DNA of 64,000 nucleotides from NCBI RefSeq assembly GCF_902726655.1, contig NZ_CACVAN010000001.1, forward strand, positions 2,914,001 to 2,978,000, read 5' to 3'. The notes beneath the pieces are model-generated. The model ran no database searches and was not told the origin of the DNA. It worked only from the letters and a program-made list of their open reading frames with translations. This stretch comes from Virgibacillus ihumii (GTDB taxonomy: Bacteria; Bacillota; Bacilli; Bacillales; Amphibacillaceae). Both the position numbers and the translations under genes were made by a program. Numbering within the stretch: the first letter of the stretch is position 1; every line of letters begins with the position of its first letter. Positions 26,481 to 35,520 of the stretch are shown here, piece after piece.

Positions 26481-27859
26481 TGCGAACGTTATATGTACGG
26501 ATTATTGTCATTACAATGGTGATTATGATAGCAAGTGCCATCATCGCATTTGCAGTGACCAATGTCTATTATCAGCAGTTTTTAAAACCGAAGAACGATG
26601 AAAAAGTGACCAGAATCGCAAGGGATATTGTTTCCATTTACAAACGGAATAACGGACAGCCGCTGCAAAAATACTTAGCGGACATTACAGATTTAGGGTA
26701 CAAATTTTATCTGGTGAGTGAAAACGGCAAAACCGAAACGTTCGGCAGTCCGTTTGATTCGACTGATTTGCCTCAATCAGAAATTGAACGAGTATTAAAC
26801 GGTAAAGTTTACCACGGGATTGCCAATTATCCGTGGAAACCTTTTGTGACTGGATTTTTTGACAACAAATTAAAAAACACCATCGGATTACCGGTCAAAG
26901 CCAATGGGACCCAATATGCATTGTTTGTGCGGCCGTTTACGACCCAGCAGTTCGGGGAAATGCGTATTTTTCTTGCTGTCTTGCTTGTGCTGGTTCTCCT
27001 GTTCAGTTTTCTGCTGATCTTGATTAGTACTCGTTTTATTGTGAAGCCGGTCGAGCGGCTGACCGATGCAACCAGGAAAATTGCAGCGGGTAATTATCAT
27101 GTGAAGCTGAATGTAAACCGTCGCGATGAAATTGGTAGGCTTGCCAGCGATTTCAGCCAAATGAGCAATAATCTGCAAAAAACCGAGGAAAAAAGACAGG
27201 AATTTGTATCGAACGTCTCGCATGAAATTCAGTCCCCGCTTTCATCGATTCAGGGATTTTCTCAGCTGCTACGAGAGGAAGATATGACGGACGAAGAACG
27301 TACGTATTATTTAACAATTATTGAGAAAGAAAGCAGGCGACTTTCACAACTGAGCAAACAGCTTTTAACGCTATCATTTCTGGATAACGATCTCGATGAA
27401 CGTGAACAACACACCATCATGCTGGGGGAACAGTTGAGAGAGGTCGTATCAGCTGTACAATGGCTGTGGAGCGAAAAGGGTATAACGGTTGAGCTGGAGG
27501 ATGCGCCATTTCAGATTGTTGGCGACTCAAAACTGCTTTATCAGGTTTGGATGAATTTGCTGACTAATGCTATCCGGTATACAGAATCTGGTGGTACAGT
27601 CCAAATACATACAAAGGAGCATAATCAAACAGTTGATGTAACGGTTGAGGATAATGGTATCGGTATTGCAGAAAAGGATATCCCACATCTTTTTGACCGT
27701 TTTTATAAAGTGGATAAAGCCAGAACCAGAACGGAAAACAGCACGGGTCTGGGCTTGTCCATCGTAAAAAAAATAATTGAGCTTCACGGTGGAATTATTA
27801 TGGTTGAAAGTGAACCCGGGAAAGGAACCGCATTCACTGTTTCCCTGCCAAAAACGTAA
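26480..27859 (+). CDS. hssS: Heme sensor histidine kinase HssS-like
   Basis: A 459-residue membrane kinase. Helix 1 is at about 7-28, an extracytoplasmic sensor region at 29-160, helix 2 at 160-182, then HAMP, HisKA with the phosphoacceptor in FVSNVSHEIQSPLSSI (H near 252), and the ATPase domain (N box LLTNAIRYT, G boxes DNGIGIAEKD and STGLGLSI). The sensor region contains YHGIANYPWKPFVTGFFDN and LFVRPFTTQQFGEMRIF, which resemble S. aureus HssS, the kinase that detects excess heme. The resemblance is from memory of that sequence, not from an alignment. Confidence 0.82.
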   Translation: MRTLYVRIIVITMVIMIASAIIAFAVTNVYYQQFLKPKNDEKVTRIARDIVSIYKRNNGQPLQKYLADITDLGYKFYLVSENGKTETFGSPFDSTDLPQSEIERVLNGKVYHGIANYPWKPFVTGFFDNKLKNTIGLPVKANGTQYALFVRPFTTQQFGEMRIFLAVLLVLVLLFSFLLILISTRFIVKPVERLTDATRKIAAGNYHVKLNVNRRDEIGRLASDFSQMSNNLQKTEEKRQEFVSNVSHEIQSPLSSIQGFSQLLREEDMTDEERTYYLTIIEKESRRLSQLSKQLLTLSFLDNDLDEREQHTIMLGEQLREVVSAVQWLWSEKGITVELEDAPFQIVGDSKLLYQVWMNLLTNAIRYTESGGTVQIHTKEHNQTVDVTVEDNGIGIAEKDIPHLFDRFYKVDKARTRTENSTGLGLSIVKKIIELHGGIIMVESEPGKGTAFTVSLPKT

Positions 27860-27865
27860 TCAATC

Positions 27866-27885
27866 GTTCATTCTCTGTTCATATT
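27866..27885 (+). promoter_or_regulatory. HssR-type direct repeat upstream of hrtB
   Basis: GTTCATTCT-CT-GTTCATATT matches the spacing of the known HssR box (two GTTCATATT copies 2 bases apart) with two changes in the first half. A TATACT -10 lies at 27893, placing the box at the -35 position, as for an activator. Confidence 0.75.
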
Positions 27886-27932
27886 CGATATCTATACTAA
27901 AGATATGGAGATGAAAGGAGTGAACGATTTTT

Positions 27933-28976
27933 ATGTTTTTAGGAATCAGAGAATTACTGCATGCAAAATTTCGTTATATATTAATTGGAGTCATTATGGT
28001 TTTAGTGGCTGGATTGATTTTTATCATTTCCGGTTTGGCAAAGGGACTTTCATATGATAACGCATCGTCGATTATAACGATGGATGCAGATTACCTGGCG
28101 ATTGAGGAAGGTGTGGAGAATCAGCTTACCCAATCCTCGCTCAGCGAATCTGCTGTGCAGAAAGTTTCATCTGCGGATGGCGTCCAAAAAGCCGTTCCAT
28201 TAGCTGTGAAAATGAGTGCTTTTTCAAAAAAGGGAAACGACAAAACGATTGATGCGACATTATTCATGACAGATATGGACAGTATGTTGGTGCCACATGT
28301 TTCCGAAGGGGAAATGCCGACTGAATCGAATGAAGTGCTTGTCGATGATCAACTGAAAAAAGAAGGTATTTCCACTGGTGATACCATCACGTTTAAAGGC
28401 AGTAAACAGGAGTATACGGTCACTGGCTTTGCAGAAAATCAGCGTTACAGCCATACCTCTGTTGTATATGCGGAAAATAAAACGGAGCACTATAATGCCG
28501 TTGCGATTAAAGGAAACGCTAATAAGAAATTGGAGCAACACTATGATGTATTGACGAAAGACGAAATTTTGGCTGCATTGCCAAGCTACTCACAGGAACA
28601 GGCATCGCTCAATATGATGATCATCTTTCTGTACGTGATCGCAGCATTTGTGTTAGCCGTCTTTTTCTATGTGATTACGTTACAAAAGAAAGCACAATTC
28701 GGTGTGTTAAAAGCGTTGGGTGCTAAAACATCCTACCTGATGCGCAATCTTCTTGTCCAAGTAATAATTTTATCTGTTATTTGTATCGGAGCGGCTGCGG
28801 CAATGACGTTCGGGGTTGGGAAATTACTGCCGGAAGCTATGCCATTTGTATTAAGTTCAGATCGGATGCTGCTGTCTGCGGCATTGCTGCTGGCCGTTTC
28901 TGTTATCGGATCATTGGTTTCCTTGTCACAGGTCGTTAAAGTTGATCCAAAAGAAGCAATTGAGGGGGCAGAGTGA
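27933..28976 (+). CDS. hrtB: ABC transporter permease, HrtB-like
   Basis: FtsX/MacB-type permease of 347 residues. Helix 1 is at about 17-37, a large extracytoplasmic domain follows (about 40-225), then three C-terminal helices (about 228-250, 272-295, 310-332) and a tail ending VVKVDPKEAIEGAE, typical of the class. With HrtA it forms an efflux pump that protects against heme toxicity in Gram-positive bacteria. A GAAAGGAGTG site precedes the ATG. It shares one base with hrtA. The kinase-regulator pair immediately upstream is the expected partner system. Confidence 0.85.
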   Translation: MFLGIRELLHAKFRYILIGVIMVLVAGLIFIISGLAKGLSYDNASSIITMDADYLAIEEGVENQLTQSSLSESAVQKVSSADGVQKAVPLAVKMSAFSKKGNDKTIDATLFMTDMDSMLVPHVSEGEMPTESNEVLVDDQLKKEGISTGDTITFKGSKQEYTVTGFAENQRYSHTSVVYAENKTEHYNAVAIKGNANKKLEQHYDVLTKDEILAALPSYSQEQASLNMMIIFLYVIAAFVLAVFFYVITLQKKAQFGVLKALGAKTSYLMRNLLVQVIILSVICIGAAAAMTFGVGKLLPEAMPFVLSSDRMLLSAALLLAVSVIGSLVSLSQVVKVDPKEAIEGAE

Positions 28977-29665
28977 TGACACTCAGAATGGAAAAGGTAT
29001 CAAAGATCTTTCGCGATGGACCAAATGAATTCAAGGCTTTGGATAATGTAACGCTCGAGGTTAAAGAAGGGGAATTTATCGCTGTAATCGGTCCATCCGG
29101 TTCTGGTAAAAGCACTTTTTTATCAACTGCCGGTGCCTTATTGTCACCAACAAGCGGAACTATTATGGTGGATGGAGCAAACATCGAAAAACTTTCAGCA
29201 AAAAAGAAAACCATGCTGCGGCTGGAAAAGATAGGCTTCGTCTTCCAGTCTGCCAATCTGATCCCTTATTTAACCGTTAAGGATCAGCTGCGTGTGGTAA
29301 ACGTGCTGGCCAAAAATAAACAGCGTTATGAGACAGAAGCGGAATTGCTGCGCCATTTCGGATTAGGCGACCGGCTTAAAAACTTTCCGAGTGCCTTATC
29401 CGGCGGAGAGAGGCAACGGGTTGCAATTGCCCGCGCATTAATCAATGATCCTAAACTAATCCTGGCAGACGAGCCAACGGCAAGTTTAGATTCGAAGCGG
29501 GGCCGTGAAGTCGTGGAAATGCTGGCAGCTGAGGTTCGTGAGCGTGGTAAGTCCGGTATCATGGTGACACATGATGAACGGGTGCTTGATTTGTGTGACC
29601 GCGTGTTGATGATGAAAGACGGGCAACTAGTTGAAGCAGCAACCGTTTTTCAAAAAACTTGGTGA
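28976..29665 (+). CDS. hrtA: ABC transporter ATP-binding protein, HrtA-like
   Basis: 229-residue ATPase partner of the permease. Walker A is GPSGSGKST (near 40-48), the Q-loop GFVFQSANLIPYLTV, the signature SALSGGERQRVAIARAL (near 140), Walker B LILADEPTAS, and the H-loop MVTHDERVL. The IGFVFQSANLIPYL stretch is close to HrtA. The start ATG overlaps the TGA of hrtB. A terminator whose stem begins inside the coding sequence ends the four-gene unit. Confidence 0.87.
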   Translation: MTLRMEKVSKIFRDGPNEFKALDNVTLEVKEGEFIAVIGPSGSGKSTFLSTAGALLSPTSGTIMVDGANIEKLSAKKKTMLRLEKIGFVFQSANLIPYLTVKDQLRVVNVLAKNKQRYETEAELLRHFGLGDRLKNFPSALSGGERQRVAIARALINDPKLILADEPTASLDSKRGREVVEMLAAEVRERGKSGIMVTHDERVLDLCDRVLMMKDGQLVEAATVFQKTW

Positions 29666-29680
29666 AAAGCCAAGTTTTTT
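29655..29680 (+). terminator. Terminator of hssRS-hrtBA
   Basis: AAACTTGG / CCAAGTTT stem and T-run. The left arm is part of the last hrtA codons. Confidence 0.85.
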
Positions 29681-29765
29681 ATTGTAAGAAAACTATCTCT
29701 CTTTTTTAAAATAGGATATAATTATTTTATAAGTAAAACAATTCTAAAACCTTAGGGAGGACCCG

Positions 29766-31556
29766 ATGATACAATTTCCAAAACCAACTGTTGAGCAATT
29801 TTTTCGAACGTATGTCATTTCAAACTTTGACGTAAGCAGTGATGAGGAACGGCTCATTTTCAGTTCAAATCTGAATGGCAAAATGAACCTGTGGGCGATG
29901 GATTTACCGGAAACTTTTCCATATCTGTTTGCGCATCAGGATGAATCATGCAGCAGCATCAAATTTGATCCAAAAAACCGCTATGTTCTGGCTGGGTTTG
30001 ACAAGGACGGCGATGAAAACCATCATATATATGCTATACCTGGTGAGGGCGGCTTGCCGCAGCCGCTGGTTACAGGTAATGCGGAAGAGAAGTATTTTTT
30101 GGCGGATGTAAGTGAGGATGGTGAACGTGTATATTACATTACTTCGGAGGAAAACCAAACTTTTTTAAATGCAAGAGTTCGCGATTTAAAAAACAATTCC
30201 GATACACTTCTGAATGTTGGCGAAGTATCCCCAACTGAGTTAGCAGCTATTTCCAATGATGAACAGGCGTTTGTTTACTTACGCGCTTTTGCAAACACGT
30301 TCGTGACCGGATTTGTCAAAGCGGGTGGGGAAACACACAACCTTACCCCTGATCCTGAAAAGGTACACGTTACATTTGATCCTATTTTTATTAATGACAA
30401 AACCATCCATTTTGTCACGAATTATGAGAGCGAATATAACTATGTTGCACAATTTGACCTTGATTCAAAGGAATTTTCGACAGTTGTAACCATCGATAAT
30501 GAGAGTGTGGAAATGCTGAAATGGAATAAAGACCAAAATGCTTTATACCTTGTTACGGAAAATGGTGTGAGTGATTTGGTATATGTTTATGATTTAAAAT
30601 TGGAAAAGCTGACAAAGCTAAACGCACCGGTTGATGCGATGGAACAGATACATGTTGCAAAGTCTGGTAATGTTTATTTGCTTGGCAGAAGCGCTACTGT
30701 TCCGCACAATATTTTTAAATCAGAAGATGGCAAGGTATGGCGTCAGCTGACAGATAACCGTGTACTTGGATTAAGCAGCAAGGATATGGTTGAACCGGAT
30801 GTTGTTTCCTACAAGTCATTTGACGGTATGGAAATCGAAGCATTGTTGTTTAAAGCGAAACCGGAAAATAGTAACGGCTATACGATTTTTTGGCCACACG
30901 GTGGACCGCAAGCTTCCGAACGAAAATCATTCCGATCAATGTTCCAATGTTTTCTCAACCGCGGGTATACCATTTTTGCCCCAAACTTTCGTGGAAGTAC
31001 AGGATATGGGTCTTCATTTGTAAAATTAGTCGAGCAGGATTGGGGAGAAGGACCCCGTTTAGACTGTGTGGCAGGAATTGAATGGCTATTTGAAAATAAT
31101 GTTTCAAACCGTGAAAAATTATTTCTGGTTGGCGGCAGTTATGGCGGTTATATGACACTGCTGCTTCACGGTCGTCATCCTGAATATTTCAAAGCGTGTG
31201 TGGATATTTTCGGTCCATCTGATTTATTCACATTTGTTAATTCAGTACCACCACACTGGAAACCAATTATGGATCGATGGTTAGGTGACCCGGAGCGTGA
31301 TAAGGAACGCTTTATCAAAGATTCACCAGTTACGTACTTGGATGGTATGACCAAGCCAATGCTTGTTATTCAAGGTGCAAAAGATCCACGTGTTGTTAAA
31401 GAGGAATCCGACAATATCGTTGCCAAGTTGAAAGATGAAGGTCGTGATGTTGAGTATCTTGTGCTCGATGATGAAGGGCATGGTTTCTCCAAAAAGGAAA
31501 ACGAAATTAAAGTGTACTCCGGTATGTTGGATTTTTTGGAAAAGCATCAGGATTAG
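29766..31556 (+). CDS. S9-family prolyl-oligopeptidase-like serine peptidase
   Basis: 596 residues: an N-terminal beta-propeller-like part (about 1-340) and a C-terminal alpha/beta-hydrolase domain. The catalytic Ser is in VGGSYGGYMTL (near 458), the Asp in QGAKDPRVVKEE (near 539) and the His in DDEGHGFSKKEN (near 573). There is no signal peptide, so it is a cytoplasmic acylaminoacyl- or oligopeptidase. AGGGAGGA precedes the ATG. Monocistronic, ended by a strong hairpin. The substrate is unknown. Confidence 0.92.
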   Translation: MIQFPKPTVEQFFRTYVISNFDVSSDEERLIFSSNLNGKMNLWAMDLPETFPYLFAHQDESCSSIKFDPKNRYVLAGFDKDGDENHHIYAIPGEGGLPQPLVTGNAEEKYFLADVSEDGERVYYITSEENQTFLNARVRDLKNNSDTLLNVGEVSPTELAAISNDEQAFVYLRAFANTFVTGFVKAGGETHNLTPDPEKVHVTFDPIFINDKTIHFVTNYESEYNYVAQFDLDSKEFSTVVTIDNESVEMLKWNKDQNALYLVTENGVSDLVYVYDLKLEKLTKLNAPVDAMEQIHVAKSGNVYLLGRSATVPHNIFKSEDGKVWRQLTDNRVLGLSSKDMVEPDVVSYKSFDGMEIEALLFKAKPENSNGYTIFWPHGGPQASERKSFRSMFQCFLNRGYTIFAPNFRGSTGYGSSFVKLVEQDWGEGPRLDCVAGIEWLFENNVSNREKLFLVGGSYGGYMTLLLHGRHPEYFKACVDIFGPSDLFTFVNSVPPHWKPIMDRWLGDPERDKERFIKDSPVTYLDGMTKPMLVIQGAKDPRVVKEESDNIVAKLKDEGRDVEYLVLDDEGHGFSKKENEIKVYSGMLDFLEKHQD

Positions 31557-31613
31557 AATTGTTTAAAAGTGATACAGTTTAAATAGTTTTTTAAGTACAA
31601 TCGCATCTGAAAC

Positions 31614-31660
31614 AAAAAAGCAGCATGGTTTTAAAATCCCATGCTGCCTTAAAATTTTTA
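31614..31660. terminator. Bidirectional terminator
   Basis: GCAGCATGG / CCATGCTGC stem. T-runs occur on both strands, between the convergent peptidase and TPR genes. Confidence 0.85.
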
Positions 31661-31675
31661 TCTCCCAGAGTATTT

Positions 31676-32236
31676 CTAGTAATTATTTTCAATCCTGTAC
31701 TCACAGGCTTCAACAGCCGATTCGCTTGAGAGGATCAATTCTTTATCATCCTTCCCCAATCGAAGTTCAAGTGCTTTTTTAAAGTATTCTAAAGCCCCTT
31801 TGAATTCGGCTTGATCAAACAGGTTCTTGCCATAATGTTCGTAAACAAAATCGAGGAAATCGCTATAATTACTGTCGGATTCAGCGGTTTCCAGCAAGTC
31901 AGTAAACATTTTATTGGAAAGGTCGAACTTAGTCCACCATTGGTATGTATGTGCCAGCCGTATCCTATTAGCGAAAACCCCATGCTTGTTATCAGTATTT
32001 TGGCAGATGTTGATTGCTGTTTTTAGATGTTTTTCGCTTTCTTCCAATTCGCCAACAATTCTTAAATAGGAACCCAGTAATCCATACCATTTCCCTTGCT
32101 CGCGTTCACCGAATTCATTAAGCCGTTCTCTGATATAGATCATTCCGCTAAGCATTTGAATTTTAGAAATCGGTACTTCCCGCAGGTTTGGTCCGAATGT
32201 GAATTTCATGTTGTACGGAATATCTGAAATGTTCAT
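31676..32236 (-). CDS. TPR-containing protein of unknown function
   Basis: 186 residues starting MNISDIPYNMKFTFGPNLRE, with helix pairs of tetratricopeptide type (GLLGSYLRIVGELEESEKHL, about 55-74; EFKGALEYFKKALELRLG, about 146-163). It has no signal peptide or membrane segment. TPRs mediate protein-protein contact; the partner is not evident. GGGAGTGGTG lies upstream; a TTG two codons earlier is an alternative start. It is downstream of the uracil-DNA-glycosylase-like gene on the same strand, 69 bases apart, and may be cotranscribed. Confidence 0.7.
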   Translation of the reverse strand: MNISDIPYNMKFTFGPNLREVPISKIQMLSGMIYIRERLNEFGEREQGKWYGLLGSYLRIVGELEESEKHLKTAINICQNTDNKHGVFANRIRLAHTYQWWTKFDLSNKMFTDLLETAESDSNYSDFLDFVYEHYGKNLFDQAEFKGALEYFKKALELRLGKDDKELILSSESAVEACEYRIENNY

Positions 32237-32305
32237 AGACAATCACCACTCCCATCTGCTTATATATTACCACGGCAGATGGGATTCTGCTAAGAAGGCA
32301 GGCCT

Positions 32306-32974
32306 TCATAAGTTTGCAAGAAATTCCCAGTCCTCAATAAATTTTTTCCAAAGGTTTGGTCGCCTTCTCACAGCAAGCGGATGATAGGAAACAGTGGTCG
32401 AATAACCGTGTACATGATGCACGTTGAGCCGCAATGATTTCACATCAACCGTATCATCCTGAAAAAAGGATTGCACTGCAACGTTTCCAAGACATAAAAT
32501 GTGTTCCGGCTGGCTGTTTTGAAGTTGTTCTTTCAAATGATTCATACAAATTTTACGCACAGCTTCTTTATCGTATTTTCGCGTTGGCTTTCGCTTTAAA
32601 ATGTAGGTAACGTAAAAATCATTACTATCAAGACCAATATGGTGGGCAGCTTTCTGAAGTGTCTGTCTTGTACCGCAAACAAACGGATTACCATTGCGGT
32701 CTTCACGGAGTCCTGGATTATCCAGGATAATCATTATCGAAGCATTGGGGTTGCCTTCTCCCCAGACCATTCTCGAACCATGCTCATAAAGTCCGCATTC
32801 ACAGCACATTCTGACATTCTCAGGAGTTGGTATTTCCGGCCATGTCACCGGACAAAATTCAGTCGACATATAATACCTCCAGTCCATTTTTATGTATTCA
32901 TAGCTTTCCGCAATATCATCCAAAACTTTCAGTAAAATTTTTTCCGGCACGCTATATGACTGAATTTCATACAC
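32306..32974 (-). CDS. Uracil-DNA glycosylase family protein (family 4/5-like)
   Basis: 222 residues with the layout of Fe-S family 4 uracil-DNA glycosylases. Cysteines are in RMCCECGLYEHG (near 57-68), followed by WGEGNPNASIMIILDNPGLRED, where the usual GEAPG active-site loop is replaced by LDNPG. After that come GNPFVCGTRQTLQKAA with an extra Cys, FYVTYILKRKPTR, CLGNVAVQ and the C-terminal YHPLAVRRRP. Only some of the usual four Fe-S cysteines stand in the expected places, so the cluster and uracil activity are uncertain. The start is GTG at 32974 behind AGGAAGG. Confidence 0.72.
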   Translation of the reverse strand: MYEIQSYSVPEKILLKVLDDIAESYEYIKMDWRYYMSTEFCPVTWPEIPTPENVRMCCECGLYEHGSRMVWGEGNPNASIMIILDNPGLREDRNGNPFVCGTRQTLQKAAHHIGLDSNDFYVTYILKRKPTRKYDKEAVRKICMNHLKEQLQNSQPEHILCLGNVAVQSFFQDDTVDVKSLRLNVHHVHGYSTTVSYHPLAVRRRPNLWKKFIEDWEFLANL

Positions 32975-33000
32975 ATAATAGTGACCTTCCTAAAAAATGG

Positions 33001-33030
33001 TTGACCTTGATAGACATTTTCGGTTAAAAT
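33001..33030 (+). promoter_or_regulatory. glmS promoter
   Basis: TTGACC, an 18-bp spacer, then TAAAAT, about 75 bases before the ribozyme cleavage site. Confidence 0.6.
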
Positions 33031-33105
33031 TTGGTGTACGCTTAATTGCAAAAGCGAATCATTCATTCAAAAACAGAAAGGTGGATAGTGTTTATTTAAA
33101 CTTTT

Positions 33106-33262
33106 AAAGCGCCTGAACTATTCTTGGACCGTTGAAAATGGAATAGTTGACGAGGTGGAGGACATTCGATAACTCGGCGGGTACCTCCCGATTGCAGATC
33201 CCAATCGATAGGCTTTATTTTCCTAAAACAGCAAGGTGACTTGTTGTACAACGGAGTAAAGC
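33106..33262 (+). ncRNA. glmS ribozyme: glmS ribozyme/riboswitch
   Basis: A self-cleaving RNA activated by glucosamine 6-phosphate. The conserved core is visible in order: AAAGCGCCTGAACTATTC at the cleavage site (expected between 33108 and 33109), the partner strand AATAGTTGACGAGG, GGAGGACATTCGATAACTCG, GGCGGGTACCTCCCG, and the closing CTTTA/TAAAG stem (33211-33260). Cleavage exposes the downstream mRNA to RNase J in B. subtilis, lowering GlmS when the amino sugar is abundant. Confidence 0.95.
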
Positions 33263-33291
33263 AGGATGAGGAACAGATATACAATCACGAG

Positions 33292-33353
33292 AAAGGGGCA
33301 GCGAAACGCCCTATACAAATAAATATGGAAGGTCGTTTGTTGCCCCTTTTATA
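33292..33353 (+). terminator. Strong hairpin between ribozyme and glmS
   Basis: AAAGGGGCA (33292) pairs with TGCCCCTTT (33341), extended inward by GCGAAACG/CGTTTGT with wobbles, and is followed by TAT. It ends just before the AAGGAGG ribosome site. It could be an attenuator or a 5' stabiliser of the cleaved mRNA. Confidence 0.65.
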
Positions 33354-33370
33354 CAAGGAGGAACAACGAT

Positions 33371-35173
33371 ATGTGTGGAATTGTAGGATATATCGGACGA
33401 AATGATACAAAAGAAATATTATTGAACGGACTGGAAAAATTGGAATATCGAGGTTATGACTCTGCCGGAATTGCTATGTTAAATGACGACCGAATGAACC
33501 TTTTTAAGGTAAAAGGCAGAATTGCGGCATTGCGGGATAAAGTGGATCACGATGTCCAATCAACGATGGGAATTGGTCATACACGCTGGGCAACGCATGG
33601 CGCACCGAGCGCAGAAAATGCACACCCTCATCAAAGCACATCAGGAAGATTTACACTTGTTCACAATGGCGTTATCGAAAATTACCAGGACTTAAAAAGT
33701 GACTATCTTAGTGAAGCTGTTTTTGCAAGTGAAACGGATACGGAAGTCATTGTGCAGCTGGTTGAAAAAAATTTTGAAAAATACCAGAATACTGCTGAAG
33801 CTTTTCGTAAAACAATCAGCCTTTTAAAAGGATCTTATGCAATTGGTCTGATTGATAACGAAGACAGTGAGACGATTTATGTTGCGAAAAATAAAAGTCC
33901 TTTGCTGATTGGTTTAGGCGATGGGTTCAATGTTATTGCAAGTGATGCGATGGCAACACTTAAAGAGACAGATCAGTATCTGGAAATCTTTGATCAGGAA
34001 ATTGTGCTGGTAAGCCGTAATTTTGTCGAAGTGCAAAAGCTTGATGGTAAGGTTGTAGATCGTAAACCATTCACAGCGCAAATCGATGTGAGTGATACGG
34101 AAAAAGGGACCTATCCTCACTTTATGCTGAAGGAAATTGATGAACAGCCGTTTGTTATGCGCAAAATTATCCAGGAATACCAGGATGAAAATAATGATTT
34201 GAAGCTTGATCAGAATGTGCGCAAAGCAATGAAAGAATGTGACCGTGTCTATATCATCGCTGCAGGAACAAGTTATCATGCAGGATTGGTCGGTAAACAG
34301 TTTATTGAAAAACTGGCAAAAATTCCAGTTGAAGTCCATGTGGCAAGTGAATTCTCATATAATATGCCACTGCTGTCGGAAAAACCATTGTTTATTTTCA
34401 TCTCACAAAGCGGTGAAACCGCCGACAGCCGTGCCGTTCTGGTAAAAATTAAAGAATTGGGTCATCCGGCACTGACAATTACCAATGTGCCGGGATCAAC
34501 CCTTTCTCGTGAAGCAAATTACACATTAAATCTCTATGCAGGACCGGAAATAGCTGTAGCATCAACAAAGGCATACACTGCACAAATTGCTGTTTTAGCA
34601 GTATTGGCAGTTGATTCAGCCAGAGCAAAAGGAATCGAACTTGACTTTGACCCAATGCAGGAGCTTGCAATCGTTGCAAATGCAATGGAAGTATTAACGG
34701 ATCAGAAAGAAGCGGTGGAGGACTTAGCGAGAGACTACCTGTCCGTTTCGCGCAATGCATTCTTCATTGGTCGGAGCACAGACTACTATGTCTGTCTGGA
34801 AGGCGCACTGAAATTGAAGGAGATTTCCTATATTCAGGCTGAAGGCTTTGCCGGCGGGGAACTGAAGCACGGAACGATTGCATTAATCGAAGACGGAACA
34901 CCGGTAATTGCACTGGCAACTCAGTCAGAAGTGAATTACGGAATTCGCAGCAATGTGCAGGAAGTCGAAGCGCGCGGTGCAAATGCAATGGTCATCAGCA
35001 TGCGCGGTCTTGAACAGGATACTGATGCATTCGTTGTACCACAAGTACATGAACTGCTGACACCACTTGTAAGTGTTGTACCGATGCAGCTGCTCGCATA
35101 TTACGCCGCACTGCACCGTGACTGTGACGTTGATAAGCCAAGAAACCTGGCCAAGAGCGTGACGGTTGAGTAA
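33371..35173 (+). CDS. glmS: Glutamine-fructose-6-phosphate aminotransferase
   Basis: Makes glucosamine 6-phosphate from fructose 6-phosphate and glutamine, the first step to UDP-GlcNAc. 600 residues. The N-terminal nucleophile Cys is in MCGIVGYIG, with [10 protein letters not shown] and [12 protein letters not shown] in the glutaminase domain (1-240). Two SIS domains follow ([20 protein letters not shown], then [20 protein letters not shown]), ending in the conserved [29 protein letters not shown] precedes the ATG. Expression is controlled by the upstream ribozyme. Confidence 0.98.
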   Translation: MCGIVGYIGRNDTKEILLNGLEKLEYRGYDSAGIAMLNDDRMNLFKVKGRIAALRDKVDHDVQSTMGIGHTRWATHGAPSAENAHPHQSTSGRFTLVHNGVIENYQDLKSDYLSEAVFASETDTEVIVQLVEKNFEKYQNTAEAFRKTISLLKGSYAIGLIDNEDSETIYVAKNKSPLLIGLGDGFNVIASDAMATLKETDQYLEIFDQEIVLVSRNFVEVQKLDGKVVDRKPFTAQIDVSDTEKGTYPHFMLKEIDEQPFVMRKIIQEYQDENNDLKLDQNVRKAMKECDRVYIIAAGTSYHAGLVGKQFIEKLAKIPVEVHVASEFSYNMPLLSEKPLFIFISQSGETADSRAVLVKIKELGHPALTITNVPGSTLSREANYTLNLYAGPEIAVASTKAYTAQIAVLAVLAVDSARAKGIELDFDPMQELAIVANAMEVLTDQKEAVEDLARDYLSVSRNAFFIGRSTDYYVCLEGALKLKEISYIQAEGFAGGELKHGTIALIEDGTPVIALATQSEVNYGIRSNVQEVEARGANAMVISMRGLEQDTDAFVVPQVHELLTPLVSVVPMQLLAYYAALHRDCDVDKPRNLAKSVTVE

Positions 35174-35210
35174 GGACAGCATATAAGAAATCGGATTTTG
35201 TGGCTTTGAA

Positions 35211-35270
35211 ATAAAGTCGTACCGTTTGTAAAAAAGATGTACCGTTTAAAATAAAGTTATATTGTTTCGC
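35211..35270 (+). repeat. 20-bp tandem repeat (three units), first array
   Basis: Units begin at 35211, 35231 and 35251 with ATAAAGT, AAAAAGAT and ATAAAGT followed by a TACCGTTT-like part. Same family as the array at 41251; both are preceded by TGTG(G/A)CTTTGAA. Confidence 0.75.
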
Positions 35271-35304
35271 CCCTTTGGATAATTATTGCCCAAAGGGGTT
35301 TTTT
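35270..35304 (+). terminator. Terminator downstream of glmS
   Basis: CCCCTTTGG / CCAAAGGGG stem followed by six T. Confidence 0.85.
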
Positions 35305-35337
35305 ATGGTAAAAATAAGGTGATTGAATCTTCAGCAA

Positions 35338-35370
35338 TCGGGCCAGTTAATTGAATAACTTCTTGTGCAG
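35338..35370 (+). repeat. Cassette-boundary element, degenerate (leftmost copy)
   Basis: AATCGGGC, then CAGTTAATTGAATAAC, then TTGTGC: same order and spacing as the GGGCGC-GAATAA-GCGCYC element, with one base lost in the left arm. Marks the left end of the accessory island. Confidence 0.5.
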
Positions 35371-35422
35371 TTCTGAAATGATTTTACTAAATAAATGGAC
35401 AGTATTTAAATAGAAGGACCGT

Positions 35423-35450
35423 AGACATTCCTAAAAAGAATGTCTTTTTA
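35423..35450 (+). terminator. Small terminator hairpin
   Basis: AGACATTC / GAATGTCT stem and TTTTTAAT, in the gap before the ArsR-type gene. No gene precedes it directly. Confidence 0.65.
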
Positions 35451-35520
35451 ATATACTTTTATTCAAAATACATTGAATAATATGTTCTATTAATTTAGAA
35501 TAAAAGCAGGAGGCGATCAC

